A stretch of 33,466 bases of DNA from the IMG/VR virus record IMGVR_UViG_3300033993_002057, positions 1-33,466 of that record. The stretch is one strand, 5' to 3'. Source of the stretch: a virus. Positions 28,415 through 33,466 of this stretch are shown piece after piece. Both the position numbers and the translations under genes were made by a program. Under the pieces are notes generated by a model. That model made no database searches and had not been told where the DNA came from. It saw only the letters and a list, made by a program, of their open reading frames with translations. Every line of letters starts with the position of its first letter. The stretch's first letter is position 1.

Positions 28415-28923
28415 CCCAGTGAGCCCATGACGGTCTTGTGTTCATTATAACGCCCCGTTTTGGCATAGGACCGCATGGGTCGATCTGACATCTTGTGGAA
28501 CACCATCTGTCCAATCTTCATCCCCGTCCATAGCAGCTGGGGCCAGAGCTGGCGGTTGTTGCGCAGCTCCAGCGTGAGAACACTGCCATGCCAGCCGGGG
28601 TCGGCCCAGACGGCGAGCGCCTGATCGAGGCCTTCGCGCGCGCGGCTGGATTTCAGCCTGAACTCAGCGGCGATGGTGTCAGGGATGTTGAAGGTCTCGC
28701 GGGTGGGCGCCAGCAGGAACTGTCCCGGTTTCATCTCATAGGGATTGGCTTCACTGTGCCAAGCCAGGGGGTACTGCACCAGCTCACGGGATTGCGCCGA
28801 TTCGATCAGCAGCGTGTCACCGAGGCGAACGTCCAGGCTGGCGGGGTTGATCAGGTCAGGGTCGAATCCTTCCACCATGCCTTGGTTGCAGAGGTCGAGG
28901 ATTTCGTGGTCGCAGAGGATCAT
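28411..28923 (-). CDS. dcd: dCTP deaminase / dUTPase-family enzyme
   Basis: The 170-aa protein has the Dcd/DUT fold motifs: NPASLDVRLGD (26-36), KSSRAREG (91-98), the segment WADPGWHGSVLTLEL with the catalytic-type Glu (E119) and a late GQMVFHK. Dcd makes dUTP (or dUMP) from dCTP, feeding thymidylate synthesis; the family is hard to split by eye from dUTPases. With ThyX at 13937-14659 this gives a complete dCTP-to-dTMP route. The ATG at 28923 lies one base after the upstream stop; a longer in-frame start at 29055 would overlap that gene. Confidence 0.88.
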   Translation of the reverse strand: MILCDHEILDLCNQGMVEGFDPDLINPASLDVRLGDTLLIESAQSRELVQYPLAWHSEANPYEMKPGQFLLAPTRETFNIPDTIAAEFRLKSSRAREGLDQALAVWADPGWHGSVLTLELRNNRQLWPQLLWTGMKIGQMVFHKMSDRPMRSYAKTGRYNEHKTVMGSLG

Positions 28924-28924
28924 T

Positions 28925-29167
28925 TCAGGAATCAGCGTCGGGGATGGATTCGAGGGCGCGGCGGATGGGGAAAGGCTTGGACCTGAGCAGGATCTGCGCG
29001 ATCTGCCATTCGCGGCCGTCTGGGTCAACCACCCAGTAACTGGGGACCAATCCACCAGCGAAGCCTGTCACCTTTCCGGAGTTAGACCACTGGCGGCAGT
29101 ACACCTCATCACCAGGCTTGAATCGCGACCGGCGGCTTGTGTTAGTGAGCATTGCGGTCAAAGCCAT
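28925..29167 (-). CDS. Hypothetical protein, KOW/SH3-like (80 aa)
   Basis: The protein has the segment RFKPGDEVYCRQWSNSGKVT, which has the shape of a small SH3/KOW barrel, then GGLVPSYWVVDPDGREWQIA. Start is ATG at 29167, or ATG at 29152 (MLTNTSRR). No precise family is recognised. It overlaps the upstream gene by ten bases. Confidence 0.6.
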   Translation of the reverse strand: MALTAMLTNTSRRSRFKPGDEVYCRQWSNSGKVTGFAGGLVPSYWVVDPDGREWQIAQILLRSKPFPIRRALESIPDADS

Positions 29168-29394
29168 GCGGCCTTCTTCTTGCTGAGGATGGTGATTTTG
29201 TTGGCATTGGGATGGCGGTTCTGCGCGAACCGCTCGGCCTGTTGTTTACCGGTGGCGCGAATGGTGCCGCGCATCGGTCGGCCTTGCGGGAACCGTGCCT
29301 CAAACGGCCACAGGGTTGCCCGTGGGTTGGTGGTGCGGGTGATCCCTTCGCCTGCAGACAGGCAGGGGTCATCATCGAAACTGAGCGAGTTCAT
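29158..29394 (-). CDS. Hypothetical basic protein (78 aa)
   Basis: The ATG at 29394 (MNSLSFDDDPCLSAGEGITR) gives a 78-aa basic protein with RGTIRATGKQQAERFAQNRH and a Lys-rich end (ILSKKKAAWL). The upstream gene's 3' end overlaps it by 23 bases. Not recognised. Confidence 0.55.
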   Translation of the reverse strand: MNSLSFDDDPCLSAGEGITRTTNPRATLWPFEARFPQGRPMRGTIRATGKQQAERFAQNRHPNANKITILSKKKAAWL

Positions 29395-29539
29395 TGTCCG
29401 TTGGTGTGGTGGATTGAAGTTCCCAGTGCTTGCACCAGTTGGATGGATGAACACTGGGCCAGGGCGGTAGATCGAGCAGGTGGCATGTGAGCCCAGTGCC
29501 GTCGTGCCGAACGTGCCGGCATGTCTGGCACGTGGTCAC
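29372..29539 (-). CDS. Small Cys-rich protein (55 aa)
   Basis: A GTG at 29539 opens a frame (VTTCQTCRHVRHDGTGLTCH) with CxxC and two later Cys (TCHL, NWCKHW) that would form one zinc site. The GTG overlaps the upstream TAG by one base, and the frame ends at TGA 29372-29374. It is absent from standard-length ORF lists, but the zinc pattern and coupling favour it. Confidence 0.6.
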   Translation of the reverse strand: MTTCQTCRHVRHDGTGLTCHLLDLPPWPSVHPSNWCKHWELQSTTPTDNELAQFR

Positions 29540-29640
29540 TACCACCGCTCGGTGCGCTGCAGCTCGGTTTCGCGGTGCATGGTGTAACCGGCGGCGATGA
29601 AACCAGCGATCACGATCACCGTGAGCAGAGCAGTTCTCAT
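29539..29640 (-). CDS. Tiny membrane peptide (33 aa)
   Basis: The product MRTALLTVIVIAGFIAAGYT plus a charged tail (MHRETELQRTERW) is a single transmembrane helix. It is coupled on both sides (ATGA at 29640-29637; TAGTG at 29541-29537). Longer in-frame starts would overlap two genes. Function unknown. Confidence 0.6.
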   Translation of the reverse strand: MRTALLTVIVIAGFIAAGYTMHRETELQRTERW

Positions 29641-29723
29641 GCTTCCGCGACGGGCATGGGTCTGGGCAGCAGCTGCAGCACGTCGGCGTTGCGCTCGAAA
29701 CGCATCCAGGGAAACCACTTCAT
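29637..29723 (-). CDS. Tiny hypothetical protein (28 aa)
   Basis: The frame MKWFPWMRFERNADVLQLLP continues to PMPVAEA. It fills the space between two genes with ATGA overlaps at both ends, which is the only support. Confidence 0.45.
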   Translation of the reverse strand: MKWFPWMRFERNADVLQLLPRPMPVAEA

Positions 29724-29878
29724 GGCTTGGGTGTGATGCTGAGGATTTCGGTTTGCGGGCCGTACTGGAACGCGAAGGCGTCCTTGATGGCGTCGTTGCC
29801 CCAGCCGGTTGGAACGATCCATTCGAGTGTGGTTTCATCGGGGGAATCAGGGCGGCGGTACTTGATCTCGATGGTCAT
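29720..29878 (-). CDS. Small hypothetical protein (52 aa)
   Basis: The frame starts MTIEIKYRRPDSPDETTLEW and continues IVPTGWGNDAIKDAFAFQYG, a compact alpha/beta-like sequence with good composition. It is coupled by TGATG upstream (29880-29876) and ATGA downstream. Not recognised. Confidence 0.65.
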   Translation of the reverse strand: MTIEIKYRRPDSPDETTLEWIVPTGWGNDAIKDAFAFQYGPQTEILSITPKP

Positions 29879-30297
29879 CAGACGAGCTCCTTTCCGGTCA
29901 TGGACGGGAGGCTGAACACCTGTGCCGGTGCTGGTGGTTTGGCGTGGGTGGCGGACTGGATCTGCGCAGCGATGTGCTGGGTCTGCTGCACCAGGCCGGC
30001 GGCTAGATCGCGGTCGATCGGCGTGAAGTCGTCCCAGGCGTTTTCGGCCATCGCCGTGGCGACGGCCTGGGTTGCGTCGAGCAGCGCCACCAGCAGCGGC
30101 AACACGGGGCGGTTGAGGCGGCCGGGATCAGCGATCAGCAGCGAGCGATAGGGATCAGCCGGCATGGCGGCACGGGCGGCCTGCAGGATCGTGTCGGACA
30201 GCTCGCCGTTGCAGGTCATGGGATGGCCGGTGATGCAGGGCAGGGTTGATGTCATAGCGGGGTGTTGCGGTTGGGGAACGGATACGGTGCGGGTCAC
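29878..30297 (-). CDS. Hypothetical helical protein (139 aa)
   Basis: The GTG at 30297 overlaps the Gp157-like stop (GTGA); an ATG at 30255 (MTSTLPC) is an alternative. The sequence is helical: LSDTILQAARAAMPADPYRS, LLVALLDATQAVATAMAENA and LAAGLVQQTQHIAAQIQSAT. No domain is recognised. Confidence 0.6.
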   Translation of the reverse strand: MTRTVSVPQPQHPAMTSTLPCITGHPMTCNGELSDTILQAARAAMPADPYRSLLIADPGRLNRPVLPLLVALLDATQAVATAMAENAWDDFTPIDRDLAAGLVQQTQHIAAQIQSATHAKPPAPAQVFSLPSMTGKELV

Positions 30298-30845
30298 TTA
30301 ATGGTCCAGCTGCGGCGTTCGACCAGGCATGCGCCATCGATGGCCTGGCCAGCAGCGAGTGCAGCCTTGAGTGCCGTCTTGTCGGCGGTGTAGGTGGTCT
30401 TGACCCGCTGGAACTGCTCCGGCAGGTCAGCGGCGAGCAGCTCAGGATCGAGCTCCACGCTGGTGACGCGGCGGCTGGTGATGCTGTGCTCGGGGAGCTT
30501 CCAGGTGGTCTCTTCAGGGTCAACCCGTTGCAGTGCACTGATCAGCCGGTCCTGTAGCACTTCTGCCTGATGCTCAGCAGCTTTGGCCAGCTCAGCCAGC
30601 CGGCGTGCATGATCAGCCCGTACTGCAGCTTGTGCGCGGATGTGATCGATCGCCCAGCACCAGGCGTCGGCCTTGGTTTCAACAGCCTTGCGGTTGTCCG
30701 CTTCGGCATCGATCAGGGTCTCAAGCTGAGCGGTAGCCTCAGCCACCTCTGCCGGGTCATCAGAGAACAGCAGCTCGGCGGCAGCGTTGATGCGGCCCTG
30801 CAGCCGCAGGGCGTCGCCGGTCAGGTCGAAGAGTGTTGCGGTCAT
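30294..30845 (-). CDS. Siphovirus Gp157-like protein
   Basis: The 183-aa protein fits the Gp157 family: N-terminal TATLFDLTGDALRLQGRINA, a long coiled coil (EATAQLETLIDAEADNRKAV, ADHARRLAELAKAAEHQAEV), then HSITSRRVTSVELDPELLAA and DKTALKAALAAGQAIDGACL. Family members occur in many siphoviruses near recombination and replication genes and are proposed to act in phage DNA metabolism; the activity is not established. The ATG at 30845 is chosen as it fits this conserved start. It follows the small acidic gene by four bases. Confidence 0.82.
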   Translation of the reverse strand: MTATLFDLTGDALRLQGRINAAAELLFSDDPAEVAEATAQLETLIDAEADNRKAVETKADAWCWAIDHIRAQAAVRADHARRLAELAKAAEHQAEVLQDRLISALQRVDPEETTWKLPEHSITSRRVTSVELDPELLAADLPEQFQRVKTTYTADKTALKAALAAGQAIDGACLVERRSWTIK

Positions 30846-30849
30846 GGGA

Positions 30850-31005
30850 TCAGCGGAGCGATGGGTTGCGATCAGCAGCGGAGAGGGACGGGTGACGATC
30901 AAGCCAGCAGCGTGGTTCGAGGTCGCTGCCAAACCCGGAGTCCTCGGCCTCGGGCACGTCGTCGGTTTCGTCCCACGCATCCGCGTAGGCCTCGTCGAAA
31001 GTCAT
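30850..31005 (-). CDS. Small acidic protein (51 aa)
   Basis: The frame MTFDEAYADAWDETDDVPEA then EDSGFGSDLEPRCWLDRHPS is first after the promoter at 31033-31061, with a leader of about 20 bases. The first half is strongly acidic. A longer in-frame start at 31158 would include the promoter. Not recognised. Confidence 0.65.
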   Translation of the reverse strand: MTFDEAYADAWDETDDVPEAEDSGFGSDLEPRCWLDRHPSLSAADRNPSLR

Positions 31006-31032
31006 GGTTGCAGTGGTGTGGTGGCCTTCCAA

Positions 31033-31061
31033 ATCATACCGCTGCGGTTGCGCATCTGCAA
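31033..31061 (-). promoter_or_regulatory. Strong leftward promoter (Gp157/Dcd operon)
   Basis: On the minus strand TTGCAG (31061-31056), 17 bases and TATGAT (31038-31033). -35, -10 and most of the spacer (GCAACCGCAGCGG) match the recT promoter at 18473-18501. The leader GGCCACCACACC follows, then the ATG at 31005. Confidence 0.75.
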
Positions 31062-31120
31062 CGGTCTGGAGCGGCTTGATCGCTGCCGGAACGCTGAGGC
31101 GGTGGGTTGCTGACCCCTGA

Positions 31121-31144
31121 AACCCCCGTGGTGACAGGGGTTTT
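31121..31144 (+). terminator. Terminator-like hairpin
   Basis: AACCCC-N10-GGGGTT (31121-31126 and 31137-31142) followed by TTCCTTT on the plus strand forms a plausible terminator. No plus-strand gene lies close upstream, so it may block readthrough or belong to antisense control; confidence is limited. Confidence 0.4.
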
Positions 31145-31200
31145 CCTTTGGCTGGCACGGGTTACGATTGATGGAGCAGCTGGGGTGGTTCCCGGCTGCC

Positions 31201-31249
31201 GACACCGTGACCCGTGTCACTGTGTGGTGGCTGGGGCCTTCGGGCCCCA
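31201..31249. other. Two strong hairpins before the lyase-like gene
   Basis: GACAC-N9-GTGTC (31201-31219) and TGGGGCC-TTCG-GGCCCCA (31232-31249), the latter a 7-bp stem closed by a UUCG-type tetraloop, lie in the stretch 31145-31296, which has no well-supported gene. They lack T-runs and may protect mRNA 5' ends or act as processing sites. Confidence 0.6.
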
Positions 31250-31296
31250 CTTACCACAACGGAGCACCGGAAACCTGAGCCAGTTGCGGCTCTGCG

Positions 31297-31989
31297 GTGA
31301 CGCTCTGGTTCCGAATGTTTCCGGGCCGCGGTCGCATCAAGGGGATCGCCACCAACCAGATCAGCGAAGGCGGCAACTATGTGGTGCGGCGCCGGCACAG
31401 GGAGCAGGACACCTCGGGGTGGGTGCGGACGTTGCGAGGTAAGGCAACCGATGGCAGCACGATCGCGCTAGTCGAGAAACGCAACGCAGCACAGGAGTTC
31501 GTTCGGTTCGGCGTGGACCCCGTGACCGGCATCGGCCAGGGTGCGCCACGGTCAGAGCTGGCACCAAGGCGGCTGATTGATTTTGGGGACACCGTGCACC
31601 TGAGGCTGGAGTTTCGCGTGCGTGCTGAGAACCTCGACCGGTTGAGCGGCTACGTGCTCCAGTTCTGGCAGCCAGTGATCTCTCCTATCGCCGGGATTCG
31701 CGTCAGCGGTGGCCGGCTGGAAGCGGTGAGCCGTTCAGCTGGTGGCGCTGCCAGTGCGCCGCTCACGCGGGGGTGGAATGAGATCAAGTTGACGTTCAGA
31801 CCTGGCGACGATGGCCTGTTCAAGCTGCGGGGTGATCTGAACGGGTCGGTAGCGGGGCGGATCAACGGGGGCAGCCAGGCGGGGCTGGCGACTGACGACA
31901 TCTACCGCCCGAAGTTCGGATGGTACGGATCGCCAGGGCAGAACGTGGCCGTGGACTACCGCCGGTTCGTGCAGTGGGCCGAGAGCTGA
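31297..31989 (+). CDS. Polysaccharide-lyase-like protein (230 aa)
   Basis: The sequence has features of beta-jelly-roll polysaccharide lyases (heparin-lyase/glucuronan-lyase style): RSELAPR early, a strand pair HLRLEFRVRAENLDRLSGYV, LQFWQP, then GWNEIKLTFRPGDDGLFKLR and KFGWYGSPGQNVAVDYRRFV. It may degrade host capsule or sheath sugars as a tail-associated or released enzyme. I recognise the fold, not the exact family. Starts are GTG at 31297 or ATG at 31315. It is the only plus-strand gene in this part and stands alone between two minus-strand groups, one base before the stop of the next. Confidence 0.65.
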   Translation: MTLWFRMFPGRGRIKGIATNQISEGGNYVVRRRHREQDTSGWVRTLRGKATDGSTIALVEKRNAAQEFVRFGVDPVTGIGQGAPRSELAPRRLIDFGDTVHLRLEFRVRAENLDRLSGYVLQFWQPVISPIAGIRVSGGRLEAVSRSAGGAASAPLTRGWNEIKLTFRPGDDGLFKLRGDLNGSVAGRINGGSQAGLATDDIYRPKFGWYGSPGQNVAVDYRRFVQWAES

Positions 31990-31990
31990 C

Positions 31991-32134
31991 CTACGGCTGC
32001 ACCAGATCAAACACCACCCAGGCGACGACGACCGCGACGCCCAGCGCCACCGGTAAAGGCACGGCACTCAGCAGCCAGACCAGCAGGCCGGCCACCAGCG
32101 CAACGGCCACTGTGAAGCGGATCAGGTACGCCAT
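31991..32134 (-). CDS. Small two-TM membrane protein (47 aa)
   Basis: The frame MAYLIRFTVAVALVAGLLVW then LSAVPLPVALGVAVVVAWVV consists almost wholly of two hydrophobic helices with a short turn, ending FDLVQP. It overlaps the upstream stop in TGATG (32136-32132). Its size and shape recall small holins or membrane effectors. Confidence 0.6.
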   Translation of the reverse strand: MAYLIRFTVAVALVAGLLVWLLSAVPLPVALGVAVVVAWVVFDLVQP

Positions 32135-32232
32135 CACTCCCATCCAATTCGCAGCAGCGCCACCAGCAGCACCGCAACGGCAACGCTGGCTGGGGCCATC
32201 ATCGCGGCGATCATTGCGACATCACAGGTCAT
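32134..32232 (-). CDS. Tiny membrane protein (32 aa)
   Basis: The frame MTCDVAMIAAMMAPASVAVA then VLLVALLRIGWE is a single hydrophobic helix. It is coupled at both ends (ATGA at 32232-32229; TGATG at 32136-32132). Confidence 0.5.
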   Translation of the reverse strand: MTCDVAMIAAMMAPASVAVAVLLVALLRIGWE

Positions 32233-32291
32233 GGGATAGCAGCTCCGAACGTGTTGATCAGTGTGGTGAGTAGGAGTAGGAGGGTGGTCAT
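32229..32291 (-). CDS. Tiny hydrophobic peptide (20 aa)
   Basis: The frame reads MTTLLLLLTTLINTFGAAIP and overlaps the next gene by four bases. Hydrophobic throughout; it may serve as a leader peptide coupling translation of the two following membrane proteins, or be real itself. Confidence 0.4.
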   Translation of the reverse strand: MTTLLLLLTTLINTFGAAIP

Positions 32292-32304
32292 CGAGGCCGG
32301 GACA

Positions 32305-32769
32305 CTACGGGGCACTCAGGCCGTCAATGAATCGCTGCGGCAGGTCGTAGCCGCTGGACATGCTGATCAAGTGTTGCTGCAGGTCGGAGGGGATCATCTC
32401 GGCGGCCAGGCCCAGCCCCCACGCCTCTAGAAATGTGCGCACGTCACCTTGTGCGGCTTGACCGAGGCCCACTCCGATCATCAGGTGCAGCACGGGGGCA
32501 GCCTGAGCGATGGCGGCGACGAACTGGTTGATCGCTGGATCAGCAGCAAGCGCAGCGCCAAACTCCAGCCACTTGTCAGCGGTGGCGCCATTGATACCGA
32601 AATACGATTCGGCCTCTGATTGGCTGTTGAACCAAAACCAGCCGTTGACAGGAAATGCAATTGTTACGTGATTCTCGGCCAGCAGGGTGTAGTTGGGTGC
32701 ATACACGCTGGTCGCCGCGTAGCTGAGCAGCTCGCGGTCGAACTTGTAAAAGCCAGGATTTATGGTCAT
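32305..32769 (-). CDS. Hypothetical protein after the repeat protein (154 aa)
   Basis: The protein starts MTINPGFYKFDRELLSYAAT and is aromatic (NGWFWFNSQSEAESYFGING) in its first half, then helical (GATADKWLEFGAALAADPAI; VLHLMIGVGLGQAAQG). It overlaps the stop of the repeat protein (ATGA at 32769-32766), so the two are coupled and probably function together, likely as tail or adhesion components. No domain is recognised. Confidence 0.65.
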   Translation of the reverse strand: MTINPGFYKFDRELLSYAATSVYAPNYTLLAENHVTIAFPVNGWFWFNSQSEAESYFGINGATADKWLEFGAALAADPAINQFVAAIAQAAPVLHLMIGVGLGQAAQGDVRTFLEAWGLGLAAEMIPSDLQQHLISMSSGYDLPQRFIDGLSAP

Positions 32770-33466
32770 GCTGTCACCGTCCATCCTTTGGCCGTGGCAA
32801 TGGTTGGGTTGTAGCCAGCCTCATTGATGCCGTAGTTTCCCGTGACCGTAATAATCTGGCCGGTGACAGTAGGCAGCCCGGCAAAGATCTCGTTGAGTGC
32901 GACAGCGGATAAGCGTTGGTTGGCGACGGAGAATGTAAATCGCTGCCCGGTGGCTTGAATACGGGCGAGCCCGCCAGCGATGTAGATGTTGGCGAAATTA
33001 GCCGATGACGATACGCCTGATGTGTCCATCGGCGGTATCGTTTGCAGGCTGGAGCAGTTCTGAAACATGCCGCTCATGTTCGTTACTGCTGCAACGCTGT
33101 CAGGGAATGGCGGTATCGTTTGCAGGCTGGAGCAGCCAAAGAACATGCTGCTCATGGTCGTTACTGCTGCAACGCTTCCTGGGAATGGCGGTATCGTTTG
33201 CAGGCTGGAGCAGCTCTGAAACATGCTGCTCATGTTCGTTACTGCTGCAACGCTGCCTGGGAATGGCGGTATCGTTTGCAGGCTGGAGCAGCCAAGGAAC
33301 ATGTTGTTCATGATCGTTACTGCTGCAACGCTGTCAGGGAATGGCGGTATCGTTTGCAGGCTGGTGCAGCCCTGAAACATGCTGCTCATGGTCGTTACTG
33401 CTGCAACGCTTCCTGGGAATGGCGGTATCGTTTGCAGGCTGGAGCAGCCAAAGAACATGGTGGTCA
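32766..33466 (-). CDS. BspA/DUF285-type leucine-rich repeat surface protein, N-terminus beyond window
   Basis: At least 233 residues are seen. Six repeats of 26 residues (SSLQTIPPFPGSVAAVTTMS then SMFFGC) belong to the BspA-like LRR/DUF285 class, which is known for adhesins and some phage tail proteins. The repeats alternate GSV and DSV and TTM/TNM/TIM. A different C-terminal domain follows (about 95 residues, with ALNEIFAGLPTVTGQIITVT). The reading frame is open to the right edge (codons TTM before the first full repeat), so the start is outside. A receptor- or cell-binding role is inferred. Confidence 0.8.
   Translation of the reverse strand, partial: TTMFFGCSSLQTIPPFPGSVAAVTTMSSMFQGCTSLQTIPPFPDSVAAVTIMNNMFLGCSSLQTIPPFPGSVAAVTNMSSMFQSCSSLQTIPPFPGSVAAVTTMSSMFFGCSSLQTIPPFPDSVAAVTNMSGMFQNCSSLQTIPPMDTSGVSSSANFANIYIAGGLARIQATGQRFTFSVANQRLSAVALNEIFAGLPTVTGQIITVTGNYGINEAGYNPTIATAKGWTVTA
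33031..33466 (-). repeat. 78-bp near-identical tandem repeats
   Basis: The word GGCGGTATCGTTTGCAGG (plus strand) recurs at 33031, 33109, 33187, 33265, 33343 and 33421, exactly 78 bases (26 codons) apart. Most of each unit is identical at DNA level, with differences limited mainly to the variable positions of the encoded repeat. Confidence 0.9.

Noticed and set aside
31107-31442. Plus-strand frame of 111 codons
   Set aside because: It passes through the hairpins at 31121-31249 and overlaps the lyase-like frame; composition is poor.
33031-33466. CRISPR array
   Set aside because: The repeats are contiguous 78-bp coding units, a multiple of three, without unique spacers.
1-33466. Circular molecule joined at the window ends
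   Set aside because: Joining the ends makes a stop right after the left partial gene and gives the repeat protein a codon and upstream sequence that do not continue its repeat. A simple cut-out of a longer sequence fits better.
1-33466. tRNA genes
   Set aside because: No T-loop GTTCGA-type segment with matching acceptor and anticodon stems was found by eye on either strand.

Overview
The window looks like one contiguous piece of a temperate, tailed, siphovirus-like phage or prophage genome. It has large and small terminase subunits, a self-contained replication module (primase-polymerase/helicase, iteron-like origin, SSB, RecT-like annealase), a lysis module, DNA methyltransferases, nucleotide-metabolism genes and a tyrosine integrase with an excisionase-like partner. 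The DNA is GC-rich by eye and very compact: most neighbouring genes in a run overlap by 1 or 4 bases (ATGA, GTGA, TGATG). The host is probably a picocyanobacterium (Synechococcus/Cyanobium type). This is an inference from the cyanobacterial style of the sigma-like protein, the ThyX variant and several small hypothetical proteins; no host gene, tRNA or rRNA is visible to prove it. Both ends cut through genes and the ends do not join in frame.

Layout. (1) 1-5833, minus strand: a packaging operon read leftwards, in the order ParB-methyltransferase fusion, TerS-like protein, TerL, a series of small proteins (two of them 'twins' with identical leaders and tails), then a sigma-70 region-2-like protein; a new promoter fires leftwards at about 143-171. 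(2) 5893-10545, minus: metallophosphoesterase, a region of inverted 9-bp iterons around an AT-rich core (probable replication origin), an 800-aa primase-polymerase/SF3 helicase, a PD-(D/E)XK-like nuclease with a zinc ribbon, and a protein with two ribbon-helix-helix units. (3) 10550-13976, plus, from a divergent promoter: small proteins, SF2 helicase, PP-loop (PAPS-reductase-like) enzyme, DNA-binding protein. (4) 13937-16839, minus: ThyX, HNH nuclease, two-domain endolysin (GH24 lysozyme plus L,D-transpeptidase-like), a small membrane protein, and a two-TM protein with a C-terminal HTH. (5) 16962-25698, plus: VRR-NUC nuclease, an HTH-like protein, then a long early operon from a strong promoter (RecT-like, SSB, RHH proteins, ASCH-like protein, DUF4942 methyltransferase and many small proteins). 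(6) 25658-27493: two minus-strand proteins and the integrase with a repeat-bearing upstream region. (7) 27479-31005, minus: excisionase-like protein, small Zn/HTH proteins, dCTP deaminase/dUTPase family enzyme, Gp157-like protein, from a promoter nearly identical to that of the recT operon. (8) 31297-33466: a polysaccharide-lyase-like protein (plus) facing minus-strand genes for tiny membrane peptides, a hypothetical protein and a BspA/DUF285 repeat protein that runs off the right end.

The strongest unexplained signals are (a) a family of at least four related promoters with inverted GGTTGC/GCAACC boxes and a conserved 5'-leader GCCACCAC, one of them a bidirectional switch beside the double-RHH protein; (b) the iteron cluster 3' of the primase; (c) the twin-gene cassettes at 1.4-2.4 kb; (d) the membrane-anchored HTH protein at the head of the lysis operon, preceded by a terminator-like hairpin; and (e) near-identical 78-bp coding repeats in the surface protein.
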